This document shows positions 1-6,055 of a stretch of DNA of 6,860 nucleotides, one piece after another. Origin of the DNA: an uncultured Microbacterium sp. Lineage in GTDB: Bacteria > Actinomycetota > Actinomycetes > Actinomycetales > Microbacteriaceae. Every line of letters begins with the position of its first letter. Within the stretch, counting starts at the first letter, position 1. The notes beneath the pieces were generated by a model. That model was given only the letters and a program-made list of their open reading frames with translations, searched no databases and was not told where the DNA came from. The position numbers were made by a program, and so were the translations under genes. The stretch spans positions 1-6,860 of the forward strand of contig CANSLE010000129.1 of the NCBI GenBank assembly GCA_947647645.1, written 5' to 3'.

Positions 1-748
1 GCAGCGATCCGAGCTCGCCGTCGAAGGGGATGCCGGGCCCCTCGGCGACGGTGGTCGAGAGGCGACCGGTGCGCGTCCCCGTTGCGGGCTCGTCGACCTC
101 GACCTCGACGACGTCACCGGGCACGATCACGGACGAGCCCGCCGGCGTCCCAGTGAGGACGACGTCGCCGGGCTCGAGGGTCATGTGCTGCGACAGATCG
201 GCGACGATCTGGGCGAGCGGGAAGAGGAGCTCGGAGGTCGTGCCGTCCTGGCGGAGCTCGCCGTTGACCCAGGTGCGCACGCGCAGGCCCGCGGGGTCGA
301 GCTCGTGGGCCGGCAGGAGAGAAGGCCCGATCGGCGTGAACCCGTCGCCGCTCTTCGAGCGGACGTTGGAGCCCTTGTCGTTCGCGCGCAGGTCATAGAG
401 GCCGAGGTCGTTCGACGCCGTCACCCATCCGACGTGCTCCCACGCCTGTTCGAGGCCCACACGGCGGGTCGCACGGCCCATCACGAGGGCGATCTCGCCC
501 TCGAACGCCAACAGCTCCGTGCCGGCGGGGCGATCGACGGTGCCGCCGGAGGCGGCGACGGAGCTGGACGCCTTGAAGAAGTAGGACGGCGCGTCGGGAC
601 GCCGTCCGCGCTGCGCGGCGCGGGACTCGTAGCTGAGGTGCACGGCGACGATCTTGCCGGGGCGACCCGGAAGCGCGGCGAACCGCGGGTCGGTGGTGTC
701 CGCGGCATCCGCCTCGTCGGCGATCGTCGGGTGGGCGTCGATGGTCAT
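1..748 (-). CDS. Fumarylacetoacetate hydrolase family protein, 3' end cut by window edge
   Basis: This is a FAH-fold hydrolase/isomerase that acts on 2-oxo-acid products of aromatic ring cleavage. I translated it by hand from ATG at 748-746; 249 residues are open to the left edge with no stop. The family signs are YFFKASSS (residues 56-63), the metal-binding FEGE (82-85, ligands Glu83 and Glu85), TASNDLGLYD (110-119, ligand Asp114), KSGDGFTPIGP (132-142) and the C-terminal GDVVLTGTPAG. These fit the HpaG/2-hydroxyhepta-2,4-diene-1,7-dioate isomerase and fumarylpyruvate hydrolase branch. Such proteins are often about 270-290 residues, so only a short tail should be missing. GAGGGAG lies just before the start (752-758, minus). 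The gene is divergent from the transporter and probably in the same catabolic unit. The family is sure; the substrate is not. Confidence 0.9.
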   Translation of the reverse strand, partial: MTIDAHPTIADEADAADTTDPRFAALPGRPGKIVAVHLSYESRAAQRGRRPDAPSYFFKASSSVAASGGTVDRPAGTELLAFEGEIALVMGRATRRVGLEQAWEHVGWVTASNDLGLYDLRANDKGSNVRSKSGDGFTPIGPSLLPAHELDPAGLRVRTWVNGELRQDGTTSELLFPLAQIVADLSQHMTLEPGDVVLTGTPAGSSVIVPGDVVEVEVDEPATGTRTGRLSTTVAEGPGIPFDGELGSL

Positions 749-762
749 GAGCTCCCTCGCTC

Positions 763-790
763 TTGCGTCGTATCCGAAATCGTATATGAT
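763..790 (+). promoter_or_regulatory. Candidate promoter for the transporter-hydroxylase operon
   Basis: TTGCGT at 763-768 and TATGAT at 785-790 are separated by 16 bases. The -10 box matches TATAAT at five of six positions; the -35 box matches at only three. This is the only AT-rich patch in the divergent gap, and transcription would begin near 797, leaving a leader of about 63 bases before the ATG at 860. Judged by eye only. Confidence 0.45.
779..790. promoter_or_regulatory. Operator-like palindrome ATCGTATATGAT in the divergent gap
   Basis: ATCGTATATGAT matches its own reverse complement at 10 of 12 positions. It sits on the candidate -10 boxes of both divergent promoters. A second TCGTAT copy lies 12 bases upstream (768-773 versus 780-785), and a perfect 8-base palindrome ATGATCAT follows at 786-793. 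The pattern resembles sites bound by GntR-family FCD-type repressors, which often control aromatic catabolism, but no regulator gene is visible here. The palindrome is seen; the binding is inferred. Confidence 0.45.
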
Positions 791-807
791 CATCGGCATC
801 GGGGCAA
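779..807 (-). promoter_or_regulatory. Candidate promoter for the FAH-family gene
   Basis: Read on the minus strand, TTGCCC (807-802) and TACGAT (784-779) are separated by 17 bases. The -10 box matches the consensus at four of six positions. Transcription would start near 772, giving a leader of about 24 bases that carries the GAGGGAG ribosome binding site. The box overlaps the rightward -10 region, so the two promoters would be face to face and could share one regulator. Confidence 0.35.
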
Positions 808-823
808 GCAGCGCTTCGCCCCG
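800..823 (+). promoter_or_regulatory. Strong hairpin in the presumed 5' leader of the transporter mRNA
   Basis: CGGGGCAAGC (800-809) pairs with GCTT-C-GCCCCG (813-823). This gives 10 base pairs with one bulged C (817) and a three-base loop AGC. It would lie almost at the 5' end of the rightward transcript, about 25 bases before the ribosome binding site. No T-run follows, so it does not look like a classic intrinsic terminator. It could stabilise the mRNA or serve as a DNA site for a regulator. Confidence 0.5.
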
Positions 824-847
824 CGACAGAGACGTCACACCGACACT

Positions 848-851
848 GGAG
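848..851 (+). promoter_or_regulatory. Ribosome binding site GGAG for the transporter
   Basis: GGAG is followed by eight bases and then ATG at 860. This supports ATG 860 over the long open stretch upstream in the same frame, which is antisense to the FAH gene. Confidence 0.6.
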
Positions 852-859
852 TCACCCCT

Positions 860-2248
860 ATGAGCGCATCCCCGCACGAAGCCAGCGGGTTCACCCCGAC
901 CGGGACCATCGCCGCCCACACTGATCGACGCCGCGTCGTCGTCGCCACGATCGTGGGCACCACGGTCGAGTGGTACGACTTCTTCATCTACGCATCCGCG
1001 GCCGGTCTCGTCTTCGGCCAGCTGTTCTTCGCACCCGCCGGCGAGGGCTTCGCGCAGGTGCTCTCGTTCATCACGGTGGGCATCAGCTTCCTGTTCCGGC
1101 CCTTCGGCGCTTTCCTGGCCGGGCACTTCGGCGACAGGTACGGTCGCCGGCTCGTCCTCATGCTCACCCTCATCCTCATGGGGGTCGCCACCACGCTCGT
1201 CGGCCTTCTCCCCACATATGCCGCGATCGGCATAGCGGCGCCCATCCTGCTCGTGCTCCTGCGCATCCTGCAGGGCATCTCCGCGGGCGGCGAGTGGGGC
1301 GGGGCCGTCCTGATGGCCGTCGAACACGCCCCGAAGAAGCGCCGCGGCGTGTTCGGCGCCTCGCCGCAGATGGGCGTCCCGCTCGGCCTGCTGCTCGCCT
1401 CCGGCATGCTGGCGCTCATGGCGCTGATCGCGCCCGGAGAGGCGTTCCTGCAGTGGGGCTGGCGCGTGCCGTTCCTGCTGTCGTTCGTGCTTATCGTCAT
1501 CGGCGCCTACATCCGCCGCCGCGTCGAGGAGAGCCCGGTGTTCACCGAGCTCGCCGAGCGCAAGGAGGAGACGCGGATGCCGATCGTGCAGCTGTTCCGT
1601 CGCCACGCGCTGCTGGTGATCATCGCCGCGCTCGTCTTCGCGGGCAACAACGCGGTCGGCTACATGACCACCGGCGGCTACATCCAGCGCTACGCGACCG
1701 ACCCCAAGGGCCCGATTGGCCTCGCGACCGCGGACGTGCTGGGCGCGGTCACGCTGTCGGCCGTCACCTGGCTGCTGTTCACATTCCTCTCGGGGTGGAT
1801 CTCCGACCGCATCGGACGGCGCACGACGTACATCGTCGGCTGGGTGCTGCAGCTCGGCGGCGTGCTCCTGCTGTTCCCCCTCGTCAACACGGGGTCGGTC
1901 GTCCTGCTGGCCCTCGGTCTCGTGGTCCTCACGATCGGGCTCGGGTTCACCTACGGGCCGCAGGCCGCGCTCTACGCCGAGCTGTTCCCGGCATCCATCC
2001 GGTTCTCCGGCGTCTCGATCTCGTACGCCATCGGCGCCATCCTCGGCGGCGCGTTCGCCCCCACGATCGCCCAGGCCATCGTGCAGGCGACCGGCTCGAC
2101 GACCGGCGTCACGTGGTACCTCGCCGGGATGACGGTGCTCGGCCTCATCGCGACGCTGCTGCTGCGCGACCGCAGCGGCATCCCCCTGGGGCCGGACCAC
2201 GAGGCCGAACAGGCCGAGAGCCCGGTCTACGGCCTGTCGAAGGCCTGA
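860..2248 (+). CDS. MFS transporter, metabolite:H+ symporter (MHS) family, likely aromatic acid uptake
   Basis: This is a 462-residue inner-membrane proton symporter of the MHS branch (relatives include ShiA, ProP and KgtP). The N-terminal signature GTTVEWYDFFIY is at residues 33-44, RPFG at 80-83, and the MFS loop 2-3 motif GHFGDRYGRR at 88-97. LLRILQGISAGGEWGGA (133-149) is typical of the family, and a second copy of the loop motif, GWISDRIGRR, is at 312-321. About twelve hydrophobic segments are apparent. The frame is open far upstream, but the ribosome binding site and the usual cytoplasmic start favour ATG 860. It lies 18 bases before a MobA-like hydroxylase and so is probably co-transcribed with it; import of a hydroxybenzoate is a reasonable inference. 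MHS proteins also carry shikimate, dicarboxylates or betaines, so the substrate remains open. Confidence 0.93.
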   Translation: MSASPHEASGFTPTGTIAAHTDRRRVVVATIVGTTVEWYDFFIYASAAGLVFGQLFFAPAGEGFAQVLSFITVGISFLFRPFGAFLAGHFGDRYGRRLVLMLTLILMGVATTLVGLLPTYAAIGIAAPILLVLLRILQGISAGGEWGGAVLMAVEHAPKKRRGVFGASPQMGVPLGLLLASGMLALMALIAPGEAFLQWGWRVPFLLSFVLIVIGAYIRRRVEESPVFTELAERKEETRMPIVQLFRRHALLVIIAALVFAGNNAVGYMTTGGYIQRYATDPKGPIGLATADVLGAVTLSAVTWLLFTFLSGWISDRIGRRTTYIVGWVLQLGGVLLLFPLVNTGSVVLLALGLVVLTIGLGFTYGPQAALYAELFPASIRFSGVSISYAIGAILGGAFAPTIAQAIVQATGSTTGVTWYLAGMTVLGLIATLLLRDRSGIPLGPDHEAEQAESPVYGLSKA

Positions 2249-2251
2249 GAC

Positions 2252-2257
2252 GGAAGG
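2252..2257 (+). promoter_or_regulatory. Ribosome binding site GGAAGG for the hydroxylase
   Basis: GGAAGG lies in the 18-base gap after the transporter stop, nine bases before ATG 2267. The short gap with its own site supports a two-gene operon with separate translation starts. Confidence 0.65.
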
Positions 2258-2266
2258 GCGACGACG

Positions 2267-4162
2267 ATGCAGTTCCACCACCACGGCTACGTCTCGGCCG
2301 ACCCGCGGGTGCTCCCTGCGGCCGGCGTCGGGATCGGCCGGCCCGCCGACCTTCCCGATGAGATCGACGTCCTCGTCGTCGGATCGGGCCCCGCCGGGAT
2401 GCTGCTGGCCGCGCAGCTGTCGCAGTACCCCGACGTCGTGACCCGCGTGGTCGAGCGGCGCGAGGGACGTCTGCCGCTCGGGCAGGCCGACGGCATCCAG
2501 CCGCGCAGCGTCGAGACGTTCCAGGCCTTCGGGTTCGCGGAGCGGATCGTCGCCGAGGCCTACAACATCGGGTGGATGAACTTCTGGGGACCCGATCCGG
2601 AGAACCCGCGGAACATCGTCCGCCGCTCGCGCACCGCGGACTACGCCTACGACATCAGCGAGTTCCCGCACCTCATCGTCAACCAGGCGCGCGTGCTCGA
2701 CTACTTCGCCGAGGCGGCGGCCCACGGGCCGGGGCGGATCGCGCCGGACTACGGCGTCGAGTTCCTCGGGCTCACCGTGCACGAGACCGGCGAGCGCCCG
2801 GTCGAGGTGCGCCTGCGCCACAGGGCGGGCGAGCGGGCCGGTGAAGAGCGCACCGTCCGTGCGGCCTACGTCGTCGGGTGCGACGGGGCCCGTAGCCGCG
2901 TCCGCGACGCCATCGGCCGGGTCCACGTCGGCGACATCTCTCAGCATGCCTGGGGGGTCATGGACGTGCTCGTCGAGACCGACTTCCCCGACTGGCGCAT
3001 CAAGTGCGCGATCAACGCGGAAGCGGGCAACATCCTCCACATCCCGCGTGAGGGCGGCTACCTCAGCCGCGTCTACGTCGATCTCGGCGCGGTCGCGGCC
3101 GACGACGACCACCGGGTGCGGCAGACGCCGATCGAGGAGATCATCCGGCACGCCAACGAGATCCTGCACCCGTACGCGCTGGACGTGAAGAGCGTCGCCT
3201 GGCACAGCGTGTACGAGGTCGGCCATCGCGTCACCGACGCCTTCGACGATGCGCTCGATGGGGGGCGCGACCCGCGGGTGTTCCTCACCGGCGACGCCTG
3301 CCACACCCACAGCGCGAAGGCCGGCCAGGGCATGAACGTCTCGATGCAGGACGGGTTCAACCTGGGGTGGAAGCTCGGCTCCGTGCTCACGGGCCTGAGC
3401 CCGGCGTCCCTCCTGTCGACCTACGGCGCGGAGCGGCGACCGGTGGCGCAACAGCTCATCGACTTCGACAAGGAGTGGTCGACGCTGATGGCACGAAAGC
3501 CGGAGGAGATCTCCGACCCCGCCGATCTCGCGGCCTACTATCTCGCCACCGCGGAGTTCCCGTCCGGGTTCATGACGACCTACGCCGTGGGCACCGGCGT
3601 CGTGGCGGGCGACGCGCATCAGCATCTCGCCACGGGGTTCCCGGTCGGCAGGCGGTTCAAGAGCGCGCGCGTCACGCTCGCCGCCGACGGGAACGTCGTG
3701 CACCTCGGACACCATGCGAGGGCCGACGGCCGCTGGCGCCTCTACGCCTTCGCCGATCGCGACGGGCTGGCCGAGAACTCGGCGCTGACACGCTTCGCGC
3801 ACTGGCTCGCGGAGGACCCCGAGTCTCCGGTGCGCCGACACACCCCGCCGGATGCCGACATCGACGCGGTCTTCGACGCGAAGGTGATCTACCAGCAGGG
3901 CTTCGAAGAGGTCGACGTCACGCGTGCGCCCGCCGCCTTCCGGCCGCGGTCGGGTCTGCTGGCGCTCACCGACTGGGAGAAGGTGTTCACCGCCGCCCCG
4001 AACCGGTGGAACGACGTCGACATCTTCGACGAACGCGGCCTGTCGCGCGACGGCGTGCTCGTGGTGGTGCGCCCGGACCAGTACGTCGCGGCCGTCCTGC
4101 CGCTGGACGGGACCGATGAGCTGGTGGACTTCTTCTCGCGGTGGATGCTGCCCGTCGGTTGA
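2267..4162 (+). CDS. mobA: FAD-dependent aromatic hydroxylase, MobA-like 3-hydroxybenzoate 4-monooxygenase
   Basis: This 631-residue cytosolic flavoenzyme should use NAD(P)H and O2 to add a hydroxyl group to a phenolic acid; for MobA that is 3-hydroxybenzoate to protocatechuate. The FAD dinucleotide motif GSGPAG is at 39-44, the GCDGARS motif at 204-210, and the FAD-ribityl GDACHTH motif at 342-348. A thioredoxin-like C-terminal domain ends in VVVRPDQYVAAVLPL, as in the phenol hydroxylase/MobA group. As I recall Comamonas testosteroni MobA (about 639 residues), it also begins MQFH and has LGQADGI, so the start is well supported. Its substrate-site residues Asp75, His135, Lys247 and Tyr271 seem matched here by Asp75, His135, Lys246 and Tyr270. 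This is not the unrelated molybdopterin or plasmid-mobilisation MobA. A phenol or resorcinol hydroxylase is the main alternative. Confidence 0.87.
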   Translation: MQFHHHGYVSADPRVLPAAGVGIGRPADLPDEIDVLVVGSGPAGMLLAAQLSQYPDVVTRVVERREGRLPLGQADGIQPRSVETFQAFGFAERIVAEAYNIGWMNFWGPDPENPRNIVRRSRTADYAYDISEFPHLIVNQARVLDYFAEAAAHGPGRIAPDYGVEFLGLTVHETGERPVEVRLRHRAGERAGEERTVRAAYVVGCDGARSRVRDAIGRVHVGDISQHAWGVMDVLVETDFPDWRIKCAINAEAGNILHIPREGGYLSRVYVDLGAVAADDDHRVRQTPIEEIIRHANEILHPYALDVKSVAWHSVYEVGHRVTDAFDDALDGGRDPRVFLTGDACHTHSAKAGQGMNVSMQDGFNLGWKLGSVLTGLSPASLLSTYGAERRPVAQQLIDFDKEWSTLMARKPEEISDPADLAAYYLATAEFPSGFMTTYAVGTGVVAGDAHQHLATGFPVGRRFKSARVTLAADGNVVHLGHHARADGRWRLYAFADRDGLAENSALTRFAHWLAEDPESPVRRHTPPDADIDAVFDAKVIYQQGFEEVDVTRAPAAFRPRSGLLALTDWEKVFTAAPNRWNDVDIFDERGLSRDGVLVVVRPDQYVAAVLPLDGTDELVDFFSRWMLPVG

Positions 4163-4167
4163 CCGGG
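4151..4167. terminator. Weak hairpin across the hydroxylase stop codon, possible terminator
   Basis: CCCGTC (4151-4156) pairs with GAC and GGG (4161-4163 and 4165-4167), with a GGTT loop and one bulged C. It spans the TGA at 4160-4162 and fills the space between the convergent genes. No T-run follows. High-GC actinobacteria often lack such runs, so a terminator role is possible but weakly supported. Confidence 0.25.
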
Positions 4168-4177
4168 ACGCCGCGTC

Positions 4178-5914
4178 TCAGGCGAGGTCGTCGACGCCGC
4201 TGAGGCGCAGTTCCTCGGCATCCATGTGCGCCTCGATGCGCCGGGCGAGCAGGTCGTCGACGGTGCCCTCGCGCCGGAGCCGCAGCAGCACCTCGCGCTT
4301 GCGCTCGAGCAGAGCGAGCTTCAGACGCGTCGTCTCCTCGAACCGCATCAGCGGCGAGCGCTGCGTGAGGTCGATGCCGGTCGAGGCGGCCAGCATGGTC
4401 AGTGCGGTGACGCTCTCGGCTCCCGCGGCCGCCGCATCCACGGCGTCGGGGGCGGACGGGGCCACGACCATGCTCTCCAGCTGCGTGATCTGGTCGCTGT
4501 CCGATGCGGCCTGCGCGCGGGCGAAGGCGCGCGCGTTCGCCAGCTCGAGCATCGCGTAGCCGTTGCGGCGCGCCTGCTCGCGCACGTCGTCGCTGATGCC
4601 GTGCTCGGCCGCGATGTCGTCGAGCGCGGCGAGTGCGGCGCCGGTGATGGTCCGCTGGGCGAGCTCGAGCTCGTCGGTGGCCCAGTCGTCGCTCGGCAGC
4701 TTCGCCCAGCGGATGACGGCGGGCAGGAGCGGGCCCTGCACCAGCAGGCTCAGCACGATGACGCCCGCCGTGACGAACACGACCGCGTCGCGTCCCGCGA
4801 GGGCGTCGCCGGATGCCGTGGTCAGCGGCACCGAGAGGGCGATCGCGAGCGACACCGCCCCACGGAACCCGGCGACGGTGCTGACGACCCGGGCACGGTT
4901 GAGCGAGCCGGGGCCGGAGCGTGCACTCAGCGCGGGTGAGCGTGGCCGTGAGAAGGGCGAGACCAGCAGCTGGAAGAGGTAGCGGACGACCAGCAGCACG
5001 GCCCATGCGGCGACGGTGAGGAGGACAAGGCCCCACAGCTCGCTCGGCGAGATCTCATGCAGCACGAGCTGGACTTCGAGTCCGATCAGCACGAACAGCG
5101 CGCCGTTGAGCAGATACACGCCGAAGGGCCACGCGGCCATCGCGGTGCGCCGGGAGGCGGCGGTCGTGATCCGCGGCGACGCCCACGCGATGATGAGGCC
5201 GGCGATCACGACGGCGAGCACGCCCGAGGCATTCGCGAGCTCCGCGATCAGGAACGCGGTGAACGGCACGAGAAGCAGGGTCACGTTGATCGACAGGGCG
5301 TTGCGCATACGCCGTAGCGCCGCGTAGGCGGCGGCCGCGACGACGATGCCGGCGATCGCTCCGCCGAGGTAGGACAGAAGCACGGTCGCGGTGATCGACC
5401 AGCCGGTGACGGTGTCGCCGAGGGCCACCGAGATCGCGATCGCGTAGAGCACGAGGGCGGTGCCGTCGTTGGTGAGGCTCTCGGCCTTGAGCTTCATGAA
5501 CGTACGCTGCGGCAGAAGTCGGCCGAGTGCGGCCACGGCGGTGGCGTCGGGCGGGGCGACCGCGGCGCCGAGGATCATCGCGGCGGGCCAGGGCAGCCCG
5601 AACATCGTCGCCACCCAGGCGACGGCGAACGCGGACGCGACGACCAGCAGCGTACTCATGGGGACGATGTAGCGCAGGGACCGGCGGACGCTGCGCAGCG
5701 ACGTCGTCAGGCTCTCCCAGAAGAGCATGATCGGCAGGAACAGCAGGAGCACCGTCTCGGGCGGCAGCTCGATGCGGCGCAGCTCCGGCACGAACCCCAG
5801 CAGCAGCCCGATGACCAGGAGGACGAGCGGTGTCGCGACCCGAAGCCGCGGTGCGAGGACGGTTCCCACCAGCACGGCCAGCCCCAGCAGGACGGTGACT
5901 TCCAAGCCTTCCAC
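4178..5914 (-). CDS. CPA1-family Na+/H+ antiporter
   Basis: This is a 578-residue inner-membrane antiporter that exchanges Na+ (or K+) for H+ in pH and ion homeostasis. From GTG 5914 the first membrane helix begins at about residue 6. The ion-site motif APPDATAV has Asp123, and ESLTNDGTALV (145-155) carries the Asn149-Asp150 pair typical of CPA1. GFRGAVSLAIAL (349-360) is the usual late-helix motif. About twelve hydrophobic segments are followed by a charged, helical cytoplasmic tail of about 175 residues, as in the long bacterial Na+/H+ antiporter subfamily. GTG codons at 5974 and 5980 are in frame but would add a basic leader containing an inverted repeat, so 5914 is preferred; its ribosome binding site is weak. 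The gene is convergent with the hydroxylase (15 bases between stops). No link to aromatic breakdown is visible. Confidence 0.9.
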   Translation of the reverse strand: MEGLEVTVLLGLAVLVGTVLAPRLRVATPLVLLVIGLLLGFVPELRRIELPPETVLLLFLPIMLFWESLTTSLRSVRRSLRYIVPMSTLLVVASAFAVAWVATMFGLPWPAAMILGAAVAPPDATAVAALGRLLPQRTFMKLKAESLTNDGTALVLYAIAISVALGDTVTGWSITATVLLSYLGGAIAGIVVAAAAYAALRRMRNALSINVTLLLVPFTAFLIAELANASGVLAVVIAGLIIAWASPRITTAASRRTAMAAWPFGVYLLNGALFVLIGLEVQLVLHEISPSELWGLVLLTVAAWAVLLVVRYLFQLLVSPFSRPRSPALSARSGPGSLNRARVVSTVAGFRGAVSLAIALSVPLTTASGDALAGRDAVVFVTAGVIVLSLLVQGPLLPAVIRWAKLPSDDWATDELELAQRTITGAALAALDDIAAEHGISDDVREQARRNGYAMLELANARAFARAQAASDSDQITQLESMVVAPSAPDAVDAAAAGAESVTALTMLAASTGIDLTQRSPLMRFEETTRLKLALLERKREVLLRLRREGTVDDLLARRIEAHMDAEELRLSGVDDLA

Positions 5915-5937
5915 AGCACCCCGTTTCTGCGCGCCTC

Positions 5938-5959
5938 GGTCGACGGGAACCCGTCGACC
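5938..5959. repeat. Perfect inverted repeat, 10-base arms around AA, upstream of the antiporter
   Basis: GGTCGACGGG (5938-5947) and CCCGTCGACC (5950-5959) are exact reverse complements separated by two bases. The repeat ends 23 bases before the GTG start at 5914. It could be a regulator site, a leader hairpin in the antiporter mRNA, or a second stop signal for the upstream ThDP gene; no T-run follows in either direction. The repeat is certain, the role is not. Confidence 0.85.
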
Positions 5960-5997
5960 CCCAGTGTGCGCCACAGGCACAGCGTTTCGACAGGTCC

Positions 5998-6021
5998 GCG
6001 CATTCCCGCCGGCGGGAGCGC
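5998..6021 (-). terminator. GC-rich hairpin after the ThDP enzyme gene, candidate terminator
   Basis: A perfect 14-base palindrome TCCCGCCGGCGGGA (6004-6017) is flanked by GCGC on both sides (5998-6001 and 6018-6021). Read on the minus strand it folds into nine base pairs with a CCGG loop and a two-base bulge. It begins about 35 bases past the TGA at 6058-6056. Position and strength fit a terminator without a U-tract, which is common in high-GC actinobacteria. Confidence 0.4.
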
Positions 6022-6055
6022 CCCGGCATCCGCGCGTCTCGTTCCGCGGGCCGCG

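Noticed and set aside
185..859. Open frame upstream of the transporter, in the same frame, antisense to the FAH gene
   Set aside because: It is rich in Arg, Gly and Ala with no family signs, the opposite strand carries a clear FAH protein, and a ribosome binding site marks ATG 860.
654..863. Small plus-strand frame ending in an ATGA overlap with the transporter start
   Set aside because: It looks like a translationally coupled leader gene, but most of it is antisense to the FAH N-terminus, it has no ribosome binding site that I can see, and it spans the proposed promoters.
970..2361. Long plus-strand frame overlapping the transporter
   Set aside because: Its product is mostly Arg, Ala, Pro and His, the typical shadow of a high-GC gene, while the other frame has all the MHS motifs.
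3367..4119. 250-residue plus-strand frame inside the hydroxylase
   Set aside because: Shadow frame; the hydroxylase frame carries the conserved thioredoxin-like domain there.
3987..5036. 349-residue minus-strand frame overlapping the antiporter
   Set aside because: Arg/Pro/Ala-rich shadow without motifs; the neighbouring frame encodes a full CPA1 antiporter.
5915..5980. Longer antiporter N-terminus from GTG 5974 or 5980
   Set aside because: The added residues are hydrophilic and basic, are not typical of the family, and are encoded across a perfect inverted repeat; GTG 5914 places the first helix at the expected position.
5055..6029. 324-residue minus-strand frame overlapping the antiporter N-terminus
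   Set aside because: Same low-complexity, Arg-rich composition, and it conflicts with the well-supported antiporter frame.
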